64,000 bases of DNA from Dolomedes plantarius (GCA_907164885.2 OU015493.1:219873781-219937780); one strand, 5' to 3'; shown: positions 46,424 to 59,945, numbered from the stretch's first letter. Notes: a model not told the origin generated them from the sequence alone. Numbers and translations: made by a program.

Positions 46424-46895
46424 GGAAATGCCCTGAAGTTTATAATTGAACCGAGAAGGTTATCTGGAGATAGAATGGCATTGGTGCTATGTTTTTGTTG
46501 TTTTCTGTATGAAATTGTTAACGTAAGTTTCTTACTGCATTATGAGTATTTTGTTTGTCTTAATCATGTATGAATTTATTATGTGTTTAGGTAATGTAAT
46601 ATCGGTGTAATGATTATCTGCATCTCTTACTGGAAATTGAATTGATGTTTTTCACTCCCGAAAAGTATTTGGAGTGCAGGTTTTGGAATGATGTGTTCCA
46701 GACTGAGTGCAGTTTAGGGCATTTCGAGGGAAATTTCTAAAGTTGGCGGAAATTGACTCTAGTAAGTTAGGGCTGAAGAAAGCCAAATGGTATTGACCTC
46801 TTTGGAAATGTTTCGTGTGGGCATACCTAAATGGACCTACCGAACTTTCCATTAGACTTTTTTATGTATAAAAAAACCTTTAAAGGGGGAGGAGC

Positions 46896-47502
46896 TGTGA
46901 TGGCGGTGGACTCTCTACTTAATCCCCGCTATTTTATATGGAAATATGGTGAAGTTTCATTACAGTTTTGGATGTTTTCCAGAGGCGATTCCAGGTCCAT
47001 CAATCAAGAGGCGTGCCAGCTGTCTAGTAAACAGATGACCAGTAACTAGATGACAACCAGGACTGGAAGGGCAAGTGGTTTCTCGACGGGTTGTTCCGGA
47101 GGTATGCAGAGGAAGGAGAACCGTTTTGGACTGGTGGGTCGTCGATGCAGACGAGGGGCAGACAGAGAAGGACAGTGGTCCGGTGTGGACGGTGGTCAAC
47201 TTTGTCTGGGACGAGTGGTTTGCGTGTGCGGAGAAGCCACGTGGAAATAATTGTGATTTGTTCGGCAGGAGTGCCTTGCAGGTGTAAATCATTGATTTGG
47301 CTGGATGCCATGAATGCACTGGAGGTGCAAAAGTCAAGGAGTTAATGTACATAGTTTGTAAATACGCGAACTGAATAAATGTTATTTTTATGCTCATCAA
47401 TCCAGTGTATTCTCAGTGATATCTGAGGGAACCGGGTGGCTAGGAAGTAGCCATAGTTCGGCGCTATCGGAATAGACTGGGCAGTTAAGTCGAACTGCCC
47501 CA
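46896..47502 (+). repeat. LTR copy, unit C
   Basis: 607 bp, same variants as unit B. Confidence 0.92.
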
Positions 47503-47509
47503 GTTTATG

Positions 47510-47557
<48 letters not shown>

Positions 47558-47569
<12 letters not shown>

Positions 47570-48634
47570 AAAGGCAAAGTCTGTGTGTGTGTGAGCGAGT
47601 TTTTGTCTGCTCGCGGCGCGGCGCAAAGACGGCAGGTCGGACAGTCTTGAGATTCGACACGAAGATGCCCCCCGAGGTCTCATTATGCACCTCGAAGCCC
47701 ATTTTTCGATTTTTTAATTAGATTTTCCGTAATTAAATATTTAATCGCGATTTGGAGCTCCCGGACGAGTAAAAGCTCCGTAAAACCTAACGTATCCGTC
47801 CAAGAATTTTTTTTTTCGGACGAGCCTATACGGGAAAGATGACACTTTACGGAAATCACAATTAAAATTGTCTGTCTTAATTTATCGATTAATTGTGATT
47901 TTTTTCGATTGCCTGTACGCACCCGTTTTTCGGAAAAAAACGCTATTTTGGCCGCGACCCTTTTTTCCAAATTGTCGAATCGATACGTAAATGTTGTTAC
48001 ATTTTTACGAAATTTTTATCTCAGAGACCCTTGACATCACAGTTTCGAAAGCCAGAACCAAAATTAATTTACAAATTGTAGTTATTTTTTAATAATTTAT
48101 TTTATGATTTGGAAACTCTTGCGAGAAATCTCATTTTGGAGATTTCGTTCTTCATTTCCGGACGAAGGTAAAGCGGGGGAAAATAGGCGTGGCTTTTTCG
48201 ACGTCAAGCACATGATGTGTTGGGGCGTTTGTTTTCTATGAGGGATTGGGTGGTTAAAGGAAATCGATTACTATTGCAGTGATAATCGATTACAAAATCG
48301 CATTTAGTAATGCCGCAATTTTTTTCGCCAACACTTAGTTAATATCATATAATTTGTGGTGAGTTTGTGGAAAAAATCTATGAAGATTTCAAAGAATTTC
48401 AGCAAAATAAACATCTTAATACGTTTTTCGTCTCGCAGACTGTTGTAGAAAGTTTTAAGTAATCCTATGTCAAAAATTTTGCCAAAATGTGCCAGAAAGT
48501 ATTAAATTTATATGGGTAAAATAATGTATCGTGGTGAGGAAAAGGATTACAGCGACGCCCATTAACAAAGGGTTAAGGCTACTAAAAAATTGGCAATTAC
48601 ATTACCCGAGCAACGCCGGGACGGGTACAGCTAG
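47558..48634 (+). mobile_element. Helitron-like element, unit C
   Basis: Ends CAGCTAG at 48634. Private variants GTGAGCGAG and GCGGCGCGGCG near 47592-47622 distinguish it from the other units. Confidence 0.88.
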
Positions 48635-48661
48635 TATATATATATAAATAAATAACCTAAG

Positions 48662-48705
48662 AAACCTAAGATATGAAATTAGGAATAATTTCATATCTTA
48701 GGTTT
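48662..48705. repeat. Perfect 20-bp hairpin at the C/D junction
   Basis: Same arms and GGAA loop as at 44058. Confidence 0.97.
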
Positions 48706-49177
48706 GGAAATGCCCTGAAGTTTATAATTGAACCGAGAAGGTTATCTGGAGATAGAATGGCATTGGTGCTATGTTTTTGTTGTTTTCTGTATGAAATTGT
48801 TAACGTAAGTTTCTTACTGCATTATGAGTATTTTGTTTGTCTTAATCATGTATGAATTTATTATGTGTTTAGGTAATGTAATATCGGTGTAATGATTATC
48901 TGCATCTCTTACTGGAAATTGAATTGATGTTTTTCACTCCCGAAAAGTATTTGGAGTGCAGGTTTTGGAATGATGTGTTCCAGACTGAGTGCAGTTTAGG
49001 GCATTTCGAGGGAAATTTCTAAAGTTGGCGGAAATTGACTCTAGTAAGTTAGGGCTGAAGAAAGCCAAATGGTATTGACCTCTTTGGAAATGTTTCGTGT
49101 GGGCATACCTAAATGGACCTACCGAACTTTCCATTAGACTTTTTTATGTATAAAAAAACCTTTAAAGGGGGAGGAGC

Positions 49178-49784
49178 TGTGATGGCGGTGGACTCTCTAC
49201 TTAATCCCCGCTATTTTATATGGAAATATGGTGAAGTTTCATTACAGTTTTGGATGTTTTCCAGAGGCGATTCCAGGTCCATCAATCAAGAGGCGTGCCA
49301 GCTGTCTAGTAAACAGATGACCAGTAACTAGATGACAACCAGGACTGGAAGGGCAAGTGGTTTCTCGACGGGTTGTTCCGGAGGTATGCAGAGGAAGGAG
49401 AACCGTTTTGGACTGGTGGGTCGTCGATGCAGACGAGGGGCAGACAGAGAAGGACAGTGGTCCGGTGTGGACGGTGGTCAACTTTGTCTGGGACGAGTGG
49501 TTTGCGTGTGCGGAGAAGCCACGTGGAAATAATTGTGATTTGTTCGGCAGGAGTGCCTTGCAGGTGTAAATCATTGATTTGGCTGGATGCCATGAATGCA
49601 CTGGAGGTGCAAAAGTCAAGGAGTTAATGTACATAGTTTGTAAATACGCGAACTGAATAAATGTTATTTTTATGCTCATCAATCCAGTGTATTCTCAGTG
49701 ATATCTGAGGGAACCGGGTGGCTAGGAAGTAGCCATAGTTCGGCGCTATCGGAATAGACTGGGCAGTTAAGTCGAACTGCCCCA
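49178..49784 (+). repeat. LTR copy, unit D
   Basis: 607 bp, same variants as units B and C. Confidence 0.92.
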
Positions 49785-49791
49785 GTTTATG

Positions 49792-51067
<1,276 letters not shown>

Positions 51068-51073
51068 CCTAAG

Positions 51074-51117
51074 AAACCTAAGATATGAAATTAGCGATAA
51101 TTTCATATCTTAGGTTT
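51074..51117. repeat. Perfect 20-bp hairpin at the D/E junction
   Basis: Same arms as at 44058 but with loop GCGA. Confidence 0.97.
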
Positions 51118-51589
51118 GGAAATGCCCTGAAGTTTATAATTGAACCGAGAAGGTTATCTGGAGATAGAATGGCATTGGTGCTATGTTTTTGTTGTTTTCT
51201 GTATGAAATTGTTAACGTAAGTTTCTTACTGCATTATGAGTATTTTGTTTGTCTTAATCATGTATGAATTTATTATGTGTTTAGGTAATGTAATATCGGT
51301 GTAATGATTATCTGCATCTCTTACTGGAAATTGAATTGATGTTTTTCACTCCCGAAAAGTATTTGGAGTGCAGGTTTTGGAATGATGTGTTCCAGACTGA
51401 GTGCAGTTTAGGGCATTTCGAGGGAAATTTCTAAAGTTGGCGGAAATTGACTCTAGTAAGTTAGGGCTGAAGAAAGCCAAATGGTATTGACCTCTTTGGA
51501 AATGTTTCGTGTGGGCATACCTAAATGGACCTACCGAACTTTCCATTAGACTTTTTTATGTATAAAAAAACCTTTAAAGGGGGAGGAGC

Positions 51590-52196
51590 TGTGATGGCGG
51601 TGGACTCTCTACTTAATCCCCGCTATTTTATATGGAAATATGGTGAAGTTTCATTACAGTTTTGGATGTTTTCCAGAGGCGATTCCAGGTCCATCAATCA
51701 AGAGGCGTGCCAGCTGTCTAGTAAACAGATGACCAGTAACTAGATGACAACCAGGACTGGAAGGGCAAGTGGTTTCTCGACGGGTTGTTCCGGAGGTATG
51801 CAGAGGAAGGAGAACCGGTTTGGACTGGTGGGTCGTCGATGCAGACGAGGGGCAGACAGAGAAGGACAGTGGTCCGGTGTGGACGGTGGTCGACTTTGTC
51901 TGGGACGAGCGGTTTGCGTGTGCGGAGAAGCCACGTGGAAATAATTGTGATTTGTTCGGCAGGAGTGCCTTGCAGGTGTAAATCATTGATTTGGCTGGAT
52001 GCCATGAATGCACTGGAGGTGCAAAACTCAAGGAGTTAATGTACATAGTTTGTAAATACGCGAACTGAATAAATGTTATTTTTATGCTCATCAATCCAGT
52101 GTATTCTCAGTGATATCTGAGGGAACCGGGTGGCTAGGAAGTAGCCATAGTTCGGCGCTATCGGAATAGACTGGGCAGTTAAGTCGAACTGCCCCA
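51590..52196 (+). repeat. LTR copy, unit E
   Basis: 607 bp. Shares CCGGTTTGG, GTGGTCGACTTTG and GACGAGCGG with unit A rather than with B to D. Confidence 0.92.
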
Positions 52197-52203
52197 GTTT
52201 ATG

Positions 52204-52251
<48 letters not shown>

Positions 52252-52263
<12 letters not shown>

Positions 52264-53099
52264 AAAGGCAAAGTCTGTGTGTGTGTGACCGAGTTTTTGT
52301 CTGCTCGCGGCACGGCGCAAAGACGGCAGGTCGGACAGTCTTGAGATTCGACACGAAGATGCCCCCCGAGGTCTCATTATGCACCTCGAAGCCCTTTTTT
52401 CGATTTTTTAATTAGATTTTCGTAATTAAATATTTAATCGCGATTTGGAGCTCCCGGACGAGTAAAAGCTCCGTAAAACCTAACGTATCCGTCCAAGAAT
52501 TTTTTTTTCGGACGAGCCTATACGGGAAAGATGACACTATACGGAAATCACAATTAAAATTGTCTGTCTTAATTTATCGATTAATTGTGATTTTTTTTCG
52601 ATTGCCTGTACGCACCCGTTTTTCGGAAAAAAACGCGATTTTGTCCGCGACCCTTTTTTCCAAATTGTCGAATCGATACGTAAATGTTGTTACATTTTTA
52701 CGAAATTTTTATCTCAGAGACCCTTGACATCACAGTTTCGAAAGCCAGAAGCAAAATTAATTTACAAATTGTAGTTATTTTTTAATAATTTATTTTATGA
52801 TTTGAAAACTCTTGCGAGAAATCTCATTTTGGAGATTTCGTTCTTCATTTCCGGACGAAGGTAAAGCGGGGGAAAATAGGCGTGTCTTTTTCGACGTCAA
52901 GCACATGATGTGTTGGGGCGTTTGTTTTATATGAGGGATTGGGTGGTTAAAGGAAATCGATTACTATTGCAGTGATAATCGATTAAAAAATCGCATTTAG
53001 TAATGCCGCAATTTTTTTGGCCAACACTTAGTTAATATCATATAATTTGTGGTGAGTGTGTGGAAAAAATCTATGAAGATTTCAAAGAATTTCAGCAAA
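52252..53099 (+). mobile_element. Helitron-like element, unit E, truncated
   Basis: Begins like the others but is cut after TTTCAGCAAA at 53099 and lacks the 3' hairpin and CTAG. Beyond it CCGTATTGGTT occurs twice (53101, 53128), which may mark the breakpoint. Confidence 0.88.
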
Positions 53100-53566
53100 C
53101 CGTATTGGTTCAGAAAAAAATATGAAACCGTATTGGTTTACCCCGTATAAACATTTTAGCCGAATGATGACCGTAACAGGGCACAATGGATTCATCTATA
53201 CTCAATTTAGAATGAAATTGACGTATCGTCTGTCAACCGAAGAAAATCGCAGAGTAAAGGAAAATAATGAGAACTCATAATCATGTGATTTCCAACATAT
53301 TATGTGCCCCTCCAATAGAGTCATAAACAACGTCTAACTATCAACAAACACACGTTTTTCAGCGGCCGCTATGAGTAATCCACTTCAAACCCATTGGAGA
53401 ACTTGTGTGGGAGAAAGGGGCAGGGGGGGGGGGAGAACAGGGGAATTCAAAGTAGAATCAAGTCATAAACATCTTTCGTCGACACGTACTAAAACCTCTC
53501 GTATTAAAAAAAAATTATCAATACTTCTATGCACTATAATCAAAAGAACTTTATTATGTTGAAAAA
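53100..53566. other. Spacer beyond the array
   Basis: No gene recognised. Contains a G11 run near 53426. Confidence 0.45.
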
Positions 53567-53958
53567 CTAACCTTTACACGCCAATGTTCCCTTTCGGGAA
53601 CATGCAAATTTTTTATCTAATAGTAACAACATAATTTAATCTTTTTTGTTATAACTTATATTCTACCAAAAAAATGATCATTTTTAATTGCTCCCACTTA
53701 ATTTTAAAATCATTTGTTGAATTTTGAATTTTGTATGAATTTTTGAATTTTGTTCGAAGAAAAGTTAGAAAAAGCCAAAATTACGATTTTTTCCCATAGA
53801 CACTATTCATTTTACTAACGTAACCTCGACGCCAAAAAATCAATCCATACTTTTGCTCTAAGTATTAATTTTGTAGAGCAATACGAATAAAATTGCATTT
53901 TTCACAGAATTTTTAAGTTGATGTTCCCTTTTGGGAACATTGGCGTGTAAAAGATTAA
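53567..53958. mobile_element. piggyBac-like MITE with self-complementary ends
   Basis: The inverted ends contain TTTACACGCCAATGTTCCC, and each end includes its own palindrome (ATGTTCCCTTTCGGGAACAT on the left, ATGTTCCCTTTTGGGAACAT on the right). The right end is followed by TTAA (53955-53958); the left is preceded by CTAA (53567-53570), one change from TTAA. Non-coding. Assignment to piggyBac is inferred from the TTAA. Confidence 0.78.
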
Positions 53959-54975
53959 AGTATCATACATAAATATATATTGTATTTTGTAATTCAGAAC
54001 TTACACTGTGCAAGAATAACTCATTAAATTAAGATTAATGAATGATTTTTTGAGTTAATAGTTATGAGTTGAATGATTTTGGTGTATGCCACTTTGTCCC
54101 AATGTCTCCTCCAGGAGGCACTAATTTTCTCTCAAATAAAAATTAAGATAATTTTTTAACGTTTTTCCACTACTTTTCAATGCATTTAAAACCAATTAAA
54201 TGCAAAATATTTTAAAATTTATGATCCAAAGTTGTCGCTGGGACTGAGGTGGGTATAGCGTTTTAGTAACGAGAGATCTAAAAACAGTAATCATTTTTAG
54301 AGTCGAGACGTTGCTCATCAAGTGCATTATGCAACAAATTAGTTTTCATCCTCTCTTTGAAATTTTTGGAATACTTTTATTGGTACTTACGTATTATAGC
54401 TGAAACTTGCAGCTTTTCACCCTTGGCGCAATATCAGCCCGCCAACACCTAATTTCGCAGTGGCAACCTATTTTCTAACCGGAAGTTATAAACAACATTT
54501 CCAGCAATAGCATGTTTGAAAATTACAACTGTGTGAAAAACGTATCAGATGAAGAACAAGTTTTCGATTATAAATAATTTTAGCTTTAATTAAAAATTGC
54601 GTACTATACCCCAGTCAAAATAGACCTGATTTTGACGAATGGCTAAAAAAAATATGAAAGTTTTGAAAATTGGTGGAGATGTTTGTTTAGGCATGCTAAT
54701 GAACATACTAAGAGTCCGAACCGATCAGACTTGAGCTTTCGCCGCCGTCTTGGAAAATGTGTACACTTTTTTGGTTTTTTGCAAGTAACTTGAGAAATAT
54801 TAATTTTATGTAAAAAATTTGAATTTAAAAATTGAAGAGCACTAAATTGTGAACAAAAACGTCATTTACATTTTTTATATAAATCGAACACTAACAAAGA
54901 TAATTGACTTTGATAACTGACTTTGATACGATCATACCTGGGACGCGGATGCGCGGATCATCCCCATCGCGATGG
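53959..54975. other. Spacer
   Basis: AT-rich, no gene recognised. The last 20 bases (about 54956-54975) mirror the start of the long inverted repeat. Confidence 0.45.
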
Positions 54976-55343
54976 GGGGATGACCCGCGCATGTTCGCCA
55001 AAAGTCTTGTATACTCACGTTTGTCAAATCTCTGTATATCAATGCTCAAGAGAAAGTTGCAACAACACCCAATCCATTGTTATCAGGTTGTATTGTGAGG
55101 CTTGGTGGATTCTATATTTTTATGTCATGCTTAGGCTGTATTGGGTGCATAATGGCTGGAGGTGGGTAAAAATAAATGCTAACTTTGATGTATGCAACTA
55201 TGTCAGTAGAAAAAAATGTTGCCTGGCTATGCATACGCTAGAAAAATCCTAGCTAATTTAATTACCCAAACAGCTTTATGAAAAATAATTTTTGACGCCA
55301 TGGATATATCTGATTTCAAAAGCAATAATCTCCATGAGTTTTT
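54976..55343 (+). repeat. Long inverted repeat, left arm
   Basis: Starts GGGGATGACCCGCGC and passes through AAAAGTCTTGTATACTCACG; homology to the right arm ends around TCTCCATGAGTTTTTAGAG. Confidence 0.9.
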
Positions 55344-55419
55344 AGAGATTTTGCTACTGAACTACTATCGCTAGAAACCATAAACGGACATACTTATGCG
55401 AGCCCTCGTATATGAGATT

Positions 55420-55516
55420 AAAATGAGGATGACTTTGAAGCAGTTGAAAGAGACTGGCCCTACTGCAGCCCTCTGGGTTCAGTACTTCGAAATGGTAGAC
55501 CTTATGAAAGCTTGAT
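55420..55516 (+). pseudogene. PIN-like family gene, N-terminal fragment
   Basis: MTLKQLKETGPTAALWVQYF continuing EMVDLMKA and stopping at a TGA. The pattern GPTA.LW.QYF.MV.LM is one I know from the front part of a multi-copy uncharacterised protein family of invertebrates whose later part is found at 56708-57930. The stretch between (FIRAER-like part and beyond) was lost or displaced by the Helitron-like insertion at 55633. A start at the ATG 55423 or 55429 is possible, but the family's true start normally lies upstream. Confidence 0.6.
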
Positions 55517-55632
55517 CACCGTCAATTGTACGGTGAAAGAAACGGTTTTAATATTGTAGTAAAAGCGTTGCTGCTTTTTCAGAGGATAGCGATTTCTAAA
55601 CAAAACGACCAAGACGTAGCATTTATTTAGAA

Positions 55633-56704
55633 CTAGCTGTACCCGTCCCGGCGTTGCTCGGGTAATGTAATTACCAATTTTTTAGTAGCCTTAACCCTTT
55701 GTTAATGGGCGTCGCTGTCATCCTTTTCCTCACCACGATACATTATTTTACCCATATAAATTTAATCCTTTCTGGCACATTTTGGCAAAATTTTTGACAT
55801 AGGATTACTAATCGAATAGTAATCGATTTCCTTGAAAGCGAATATATCACATCCTTCACATGCTGAAATTCTTTGAAATCTTCATAGATTTTTTCCACAA
55901 ATACACCACAAATTATATGATATTAACTAAGTGCTGGCCAAAAAAATTACGGCATTACTAAATGTGATTTTTTAATCGATTATCACTGCAATAGTAATCG
56001 ATTTCCTTTAACCACCGAATCCCTCATAGAAAACAAACGCCCCAACACATCACGTGCATGACGTCGAAAAACTGGTTTTTCTCCTATTTTACCTTCGTCC
56101 GGAAATGAAGAACGAAATCTCCAAAATGAGATTTCTCGCAAGAGTTTCCGAATCATAAAATAAATTATTAAAAAATAACTACAATTTGTAAATTAATTTT
56201 GGTTCTGGCTTTCGAAACTGTGATGTCTAGGGTCTCTGAGATAAAAGTTTCGTAAAAATGTAACGACATTTACGTATCGATTCGACAATTTGGAAAAAAG
56301 GGTCACGGACAAAATCGCGTTTTTTTTCCGAAAAACGGGTGCGTACAGGCGATCGAAAAAAAATCACAATTAATCGATAAATTAAGACAGACAATTTTAA
56401 TTGTGATTTCCGTATAGTGTCATCTTTCCCGTATAGGCTCGTCCGAAAAAAAAAATTCTTGGACGGATACGTTAGGATTTACGGGGCTTTTACTCGTCCG
56501 GGAGCTCCAAATCGCGACTAAATATTTAATTACGGAAAATCTAATTAAAAAATCGAAAAAAGGGCTTCGAGGTGCATAATGAGACCTCGGGAGGCATCTT
56601 CGTGTCGAATCTCAAGACTGTCCGACCTACCGTCTTTGCGCTGCGCCGCGAGCAGACAAAAACTCGGTCACACACACACAGACTTTGCCTTTTATATATA
56701 AAGA
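55633..56704 (-). mobile_element. Solitary Helitron-like non-autonomous element
   Basis: On the minus strand it runs from TCTTTATATATAAAAGGCAA (56704) to the hairpin TACCCG...CGGGTA and CAGCTAG (55633). The base before TC is A and the base after CTAG is T, the exact A|T insertion of Helitrons, without target duplication. 1,072 bp, non-coding, with a GT run near the 5' end. Same family as the five array copies; it lies in the PIN-like gene. Confidence 0.9.
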
Positions 56705-56707
56705 TAT

Positions 56708-57930
56708 GAGTTTGCTCTTTTTCCGTTGGCTCTATTTAATGAATCTGGTATGCGAGAGACAACGACATTGGCCATGTACGACATTTTTGAAGTTCCAAAC
56801 TAAGACCTTAACCTCCTGAACTGCGTCAACATTGTGGACAGTGGTTATCTCCTACACCGCGTCAAATGGGGAACAAAATTAACTTTTTCGGCAGTTTGCA
56901 TAAATTAAGTTAACTATATAAAAAACATTATGGTAACAGCTGTATAGTCGTTTTGAATGGCTAATCCAACACCACTAACACTACAAAAAAAAAATTGAGC
57001 AAAATGTACGGTCTATAGTGAAAAAATCTGCAGACAAAAATTTTGATGGAAACATGCGAGTTACTGCTCAACAGGAATAGTTTCTTTCAAATGAAAACAA
57101 TAAGAGCGAATTGATCAGCATTCTATCAGCTGAGGTGAAAAACAATGGGATTCTATTCCGACAAAGAAATGACGACGCCGACATTCTCATTATAAATACT
57201 GCAATTAATGAAGCATGTTCTGGTAACAACATCATTCTAACCATCGGTGAAGATGCTGACCACCTGGTTCTATTAACAGCTCTCACTCCTACAGAAAAAA
57301 GACATTTTCCCTGTCAAACCACGCAAAAGGAAATGAAAGAAAAAAATATATTCATCAAATGAAATACAATCATCGGGACTTACCAAAGTATCCTTTTTCT
57401 ACATGCGTTCAGCGGACGTGATACTACTTCTGCAGCATTCAACAAAGGAAAGAAACTTTGCATAAAAATGTTCCAAATTAAAGATATGGAAGACAACGTG
57501 ACAGTAGTTAACAAATGCAACTCATCGCACAACGATGGTTCAAGCAGGAGAATGCTTTTTTCTGATCTGGTATGGAGCACATTCCAGTGAACAGTCCCTA
57601 AATAAGTTTAGGTACAAATGCTTCGCAAAATTTGACACTAAAATAAAACCATACATTTTGGCTCTTCCCTCAACTGAAGAGGAATACAGGCTACTTTCCT
57701 TTCGGTTGTATCACCAAGTGCAGAAGTGGTTTGGGAATGAATTGAATCCTGAAGTGTGGGACTGGAAACGTCAAGAGAAAACCCTCGTGCCCATCACAAC
57801 TATGGATGCAGTGGCTCCGATTCAGTTTTAAGTATAGTGTTTTGCAACAGCAAGACTGACTGGGGAGAAAGATGCGTGTGTCAGAAAGCAGGCATCAACT
57901 GCAAAACGGCCTGCAATAACTGCAATGGAG
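56708..57930 (+). pseudogene. PIN-like family gene, main part, decayed
   Basis: Several frames together show a conserved order. First EFALFPLALFNESGMRET; then VNIVDSGYLLHRVKWG; then a weak KHYGNSCIVVLNG, where a nuclease-type Asp would be expected. Next comes an open stretch 57111-57363 with RNDDADILIINTAIN and ILTIGEDADHLVLLTALTPT. Beyond it HAFSGRDTTSAAFNKGK is readable near 57400, and the stretch 57535-57831 has SLNKFRYKCFAKF and RLYHQVQKWFGNELNPEVW. A Cys-rich end (CVCQKAGINCKTACNNC) closes near 57930. The acidic clusters DDAD and GEDxD resemble the metal-binding residues of PIN/FEN-type nucleases; this is my inference. Frameshifts and stops make this copy inactive. Confidence 0.65.
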
Positions 57931-58486
57931 TAGGTATGTCACAACGACATACCTCACTGAAGTTATTGCCCTGTAGATCATGACGATCCATTAAAAGTAA
58001 TGGATGAATGAAGTGATGCTAGCTGCCTCATAGATGATCTTTTCAAGACTAACAACGCGAACAATCCCGTACCGAAAAAAAGCACGTCAACCATAAAGTA
58101 AGTAAGTTTAAATATTATACACAATGATAATACGGTAGTGAATACATCCAAGTTTATTACATTCGTTTATAAAATTAATAATGATCAATTATCTGCATAC
58201 CAAAACACATCAAAGTCTATTTTCTTGTGTTTAAAGAATGCCGCAATGAGGGGGGTGGAGATAATTCAAAGTAAAGTACCTGCAACGAGACTTGGACGCT
58301 ACCTCCATAATCAAAGCGCATTTAATAGTCAATATATTTGTACGTGTTAGGGTTACAACAAAATGGATTTAATATTTTTTTGTACACAATTTAATTTTCT
58401 TTAATTTTTGTATTAAACTTTTTTTTACATAAAGTTAATATTTTCCAAGTTATTAGCAAAAACACCAAAAAAGCCTTCAACATCTC

Positions 58487-58855
58487 TAAACAACCCATGG
58501 AGATTATTGCTTTGAAATCAGATATGTCCATGGCGTCAAAAATTATTTTTTGCTAAAGATGTTTGGGTAGATAAATGAGGTAGGATTTTTCTAGCTTATG
58601 AATGGCCAGGCAACATTTTTTCTACTGACGTAGTTACGTACATCAAAGTTAATATTTTTTTTAACTCACCTCCAGCCATTATGTACCCAATGCAGCCTAA
58701 GCATGACATAAAAATATAGAATCCACCAAACCTCACAATACAACCTGATAACAATGGATTGGGTGTTGTTGCAACTTTTTCTTGAGCTTTGATATGCAGA
58801 GATTTGACAAACGTGAGTATACAAGACTTTTGGCGCACATGCGCGGGTCATCCCC
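58487..58855 (-). repeat. Long inverted repeat, right arm
   Basis: Complement of the left arm, ending CATGCGCGGGTCATCCCC at 58855. The flank continues TGTGACGTCACTATAAGG. Confidence 0.9.
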
Positions 58856-59300
58856 TGTGACGTCACTATAAGGCTGTTAACTCTCTGAGGCATTTTGAAG
58901 GAAATTCACAACTATTGATCCATACCAAGAAAGACAGAGTTCTAATTAAAAACGAAAGCCAAATTTTTAAAACAAAACTTAACAATTTATTAACAAGAAA
59001 AAAAAATTAAACAGTAGACATTTTCTACATATTTACGTAATTCACGTGCAGATTTACAGTGCGAGCTCCAGGGCCCATTCCGGCCCGAAAACACAGAAGC
59101 CTAGCAAAAACACAACCGCCCGGGTCGATGTTCTACGCCGCTCTCCTTTAATGCCTGGATTTTTCTGAAGGGGTGGAGGGCTGGCAGATTATCGGCTGAC
59201 AGTTTCTTCTAGACGCCGAACTTTATTACATTCCGAAACGTTAAGTTGACAGCTTTAGTGGCTACGTCTGTAAGGGAACGGCTTTTAATCCCCCCACGTG
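58856..59300. other. Spacer, GC-richer toward the right
   Basis: No N-terminal transposase domain could be read here, although the next feature would be expected to begin in this stretch. Confidence 0.4.
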
Positions 59301-59309
59301 TTCACAGAC

Positions 59310-59945
59310 AAGCCCGTTTGCCGTGGTGTCGGGCACATTCGACCTGAAATGTCACCGACTGGAGTAAAATTGTCTTCAGTGATGAATCCCGCTTCGAATT
59401 GAGCCCCGATAACCAGCCAATAAGTGTCTGGAGACCCCCGGACAGCGGTGGGATACCAACCTGACAGTCTTCCGCCATACGGGCTGACAACGAGGATTGA
59501 TGGTCTGGGGTGACATTGCTTTTCATAGCAGGACCCCTTTTGTTGTCATCCGTGGCACCCTTAGAGCACAGCGGCACGTCGACGATATTCTACGCTCCGT
59601 TGTGTTGCTCCTCCTATCACGGCATCCTGGGCTTACATTTCAGCAAGATAATGTCGCCCGCACACGGCGAGAGTTTCTACTTCTTGTCTTCGTACTTGCC
59701 CAACGCTACCTTGGCCAGCAAGGTCACCGGATCTCTCCCCCATTGAGTACGTTTGGAGCATTATCGGCAGGTCCCTCCAACCAGCTCGGGATTCTGACGA
59801 TCTGACTTAGCAATTGGACAGAATTTGGCATGATATCCCGCTAGAGGACATCCGCCACCTCTATCAATCAATGCCAAGCCGCAATCAATGCCAAGCCGAA
59901 TAACTGCTTGCATAAGAGCCAGAGGTGTGTGGACCAACGCGTTAT
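59310..59945 (+). pseudogene. Tc1-like transposase, decayed C-terminal part
   Basis: Readable in changing frames: KIVFSDESRFELSPDNQ (first Asp near 59375), LMVWG-like and FHSRTPFVVIRGTLRAQRH, then LTFQQDN (second Asp near 59650), a damaged linker, and LSPIEYVW near 59745 (Glu position). It ends PSRITACIRARG. An internal duplication of AATCAATGCCAAGCCG occurs near 59868-59899. At least three frame changes. A different family from the elements at 3-837 and 31375-32593 by sequence. Confidence 0.82.

Larger units (their letters stand above)
54976..58855 (+). mobile_element. Candidate transposon with about 368-bp inverted repeats and a PIN-like gene
   Basis: Inverted repeats at 54976-55343 and 58487-58855, roughly 85 percent identical by eye, begin GGGGATGACCCGCGCATG at both ends. 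They enclose a single decayed gene on the plus strand and a later Helitron-like insertion. Without that insertion the structure is about 2.8 kb. No target duplication was found and no known transposase is present, so calling this a mobile element is an inference from the geometry. Confidence 0.55.

Noticed and set aside
58555..58893. Frames at 54904-55252 and 58596-58893 read as related proteins
   Set aside because: They are the two arms of the long inverted repeat; the likeness is at DNA level, and the frames differ in length and stops.
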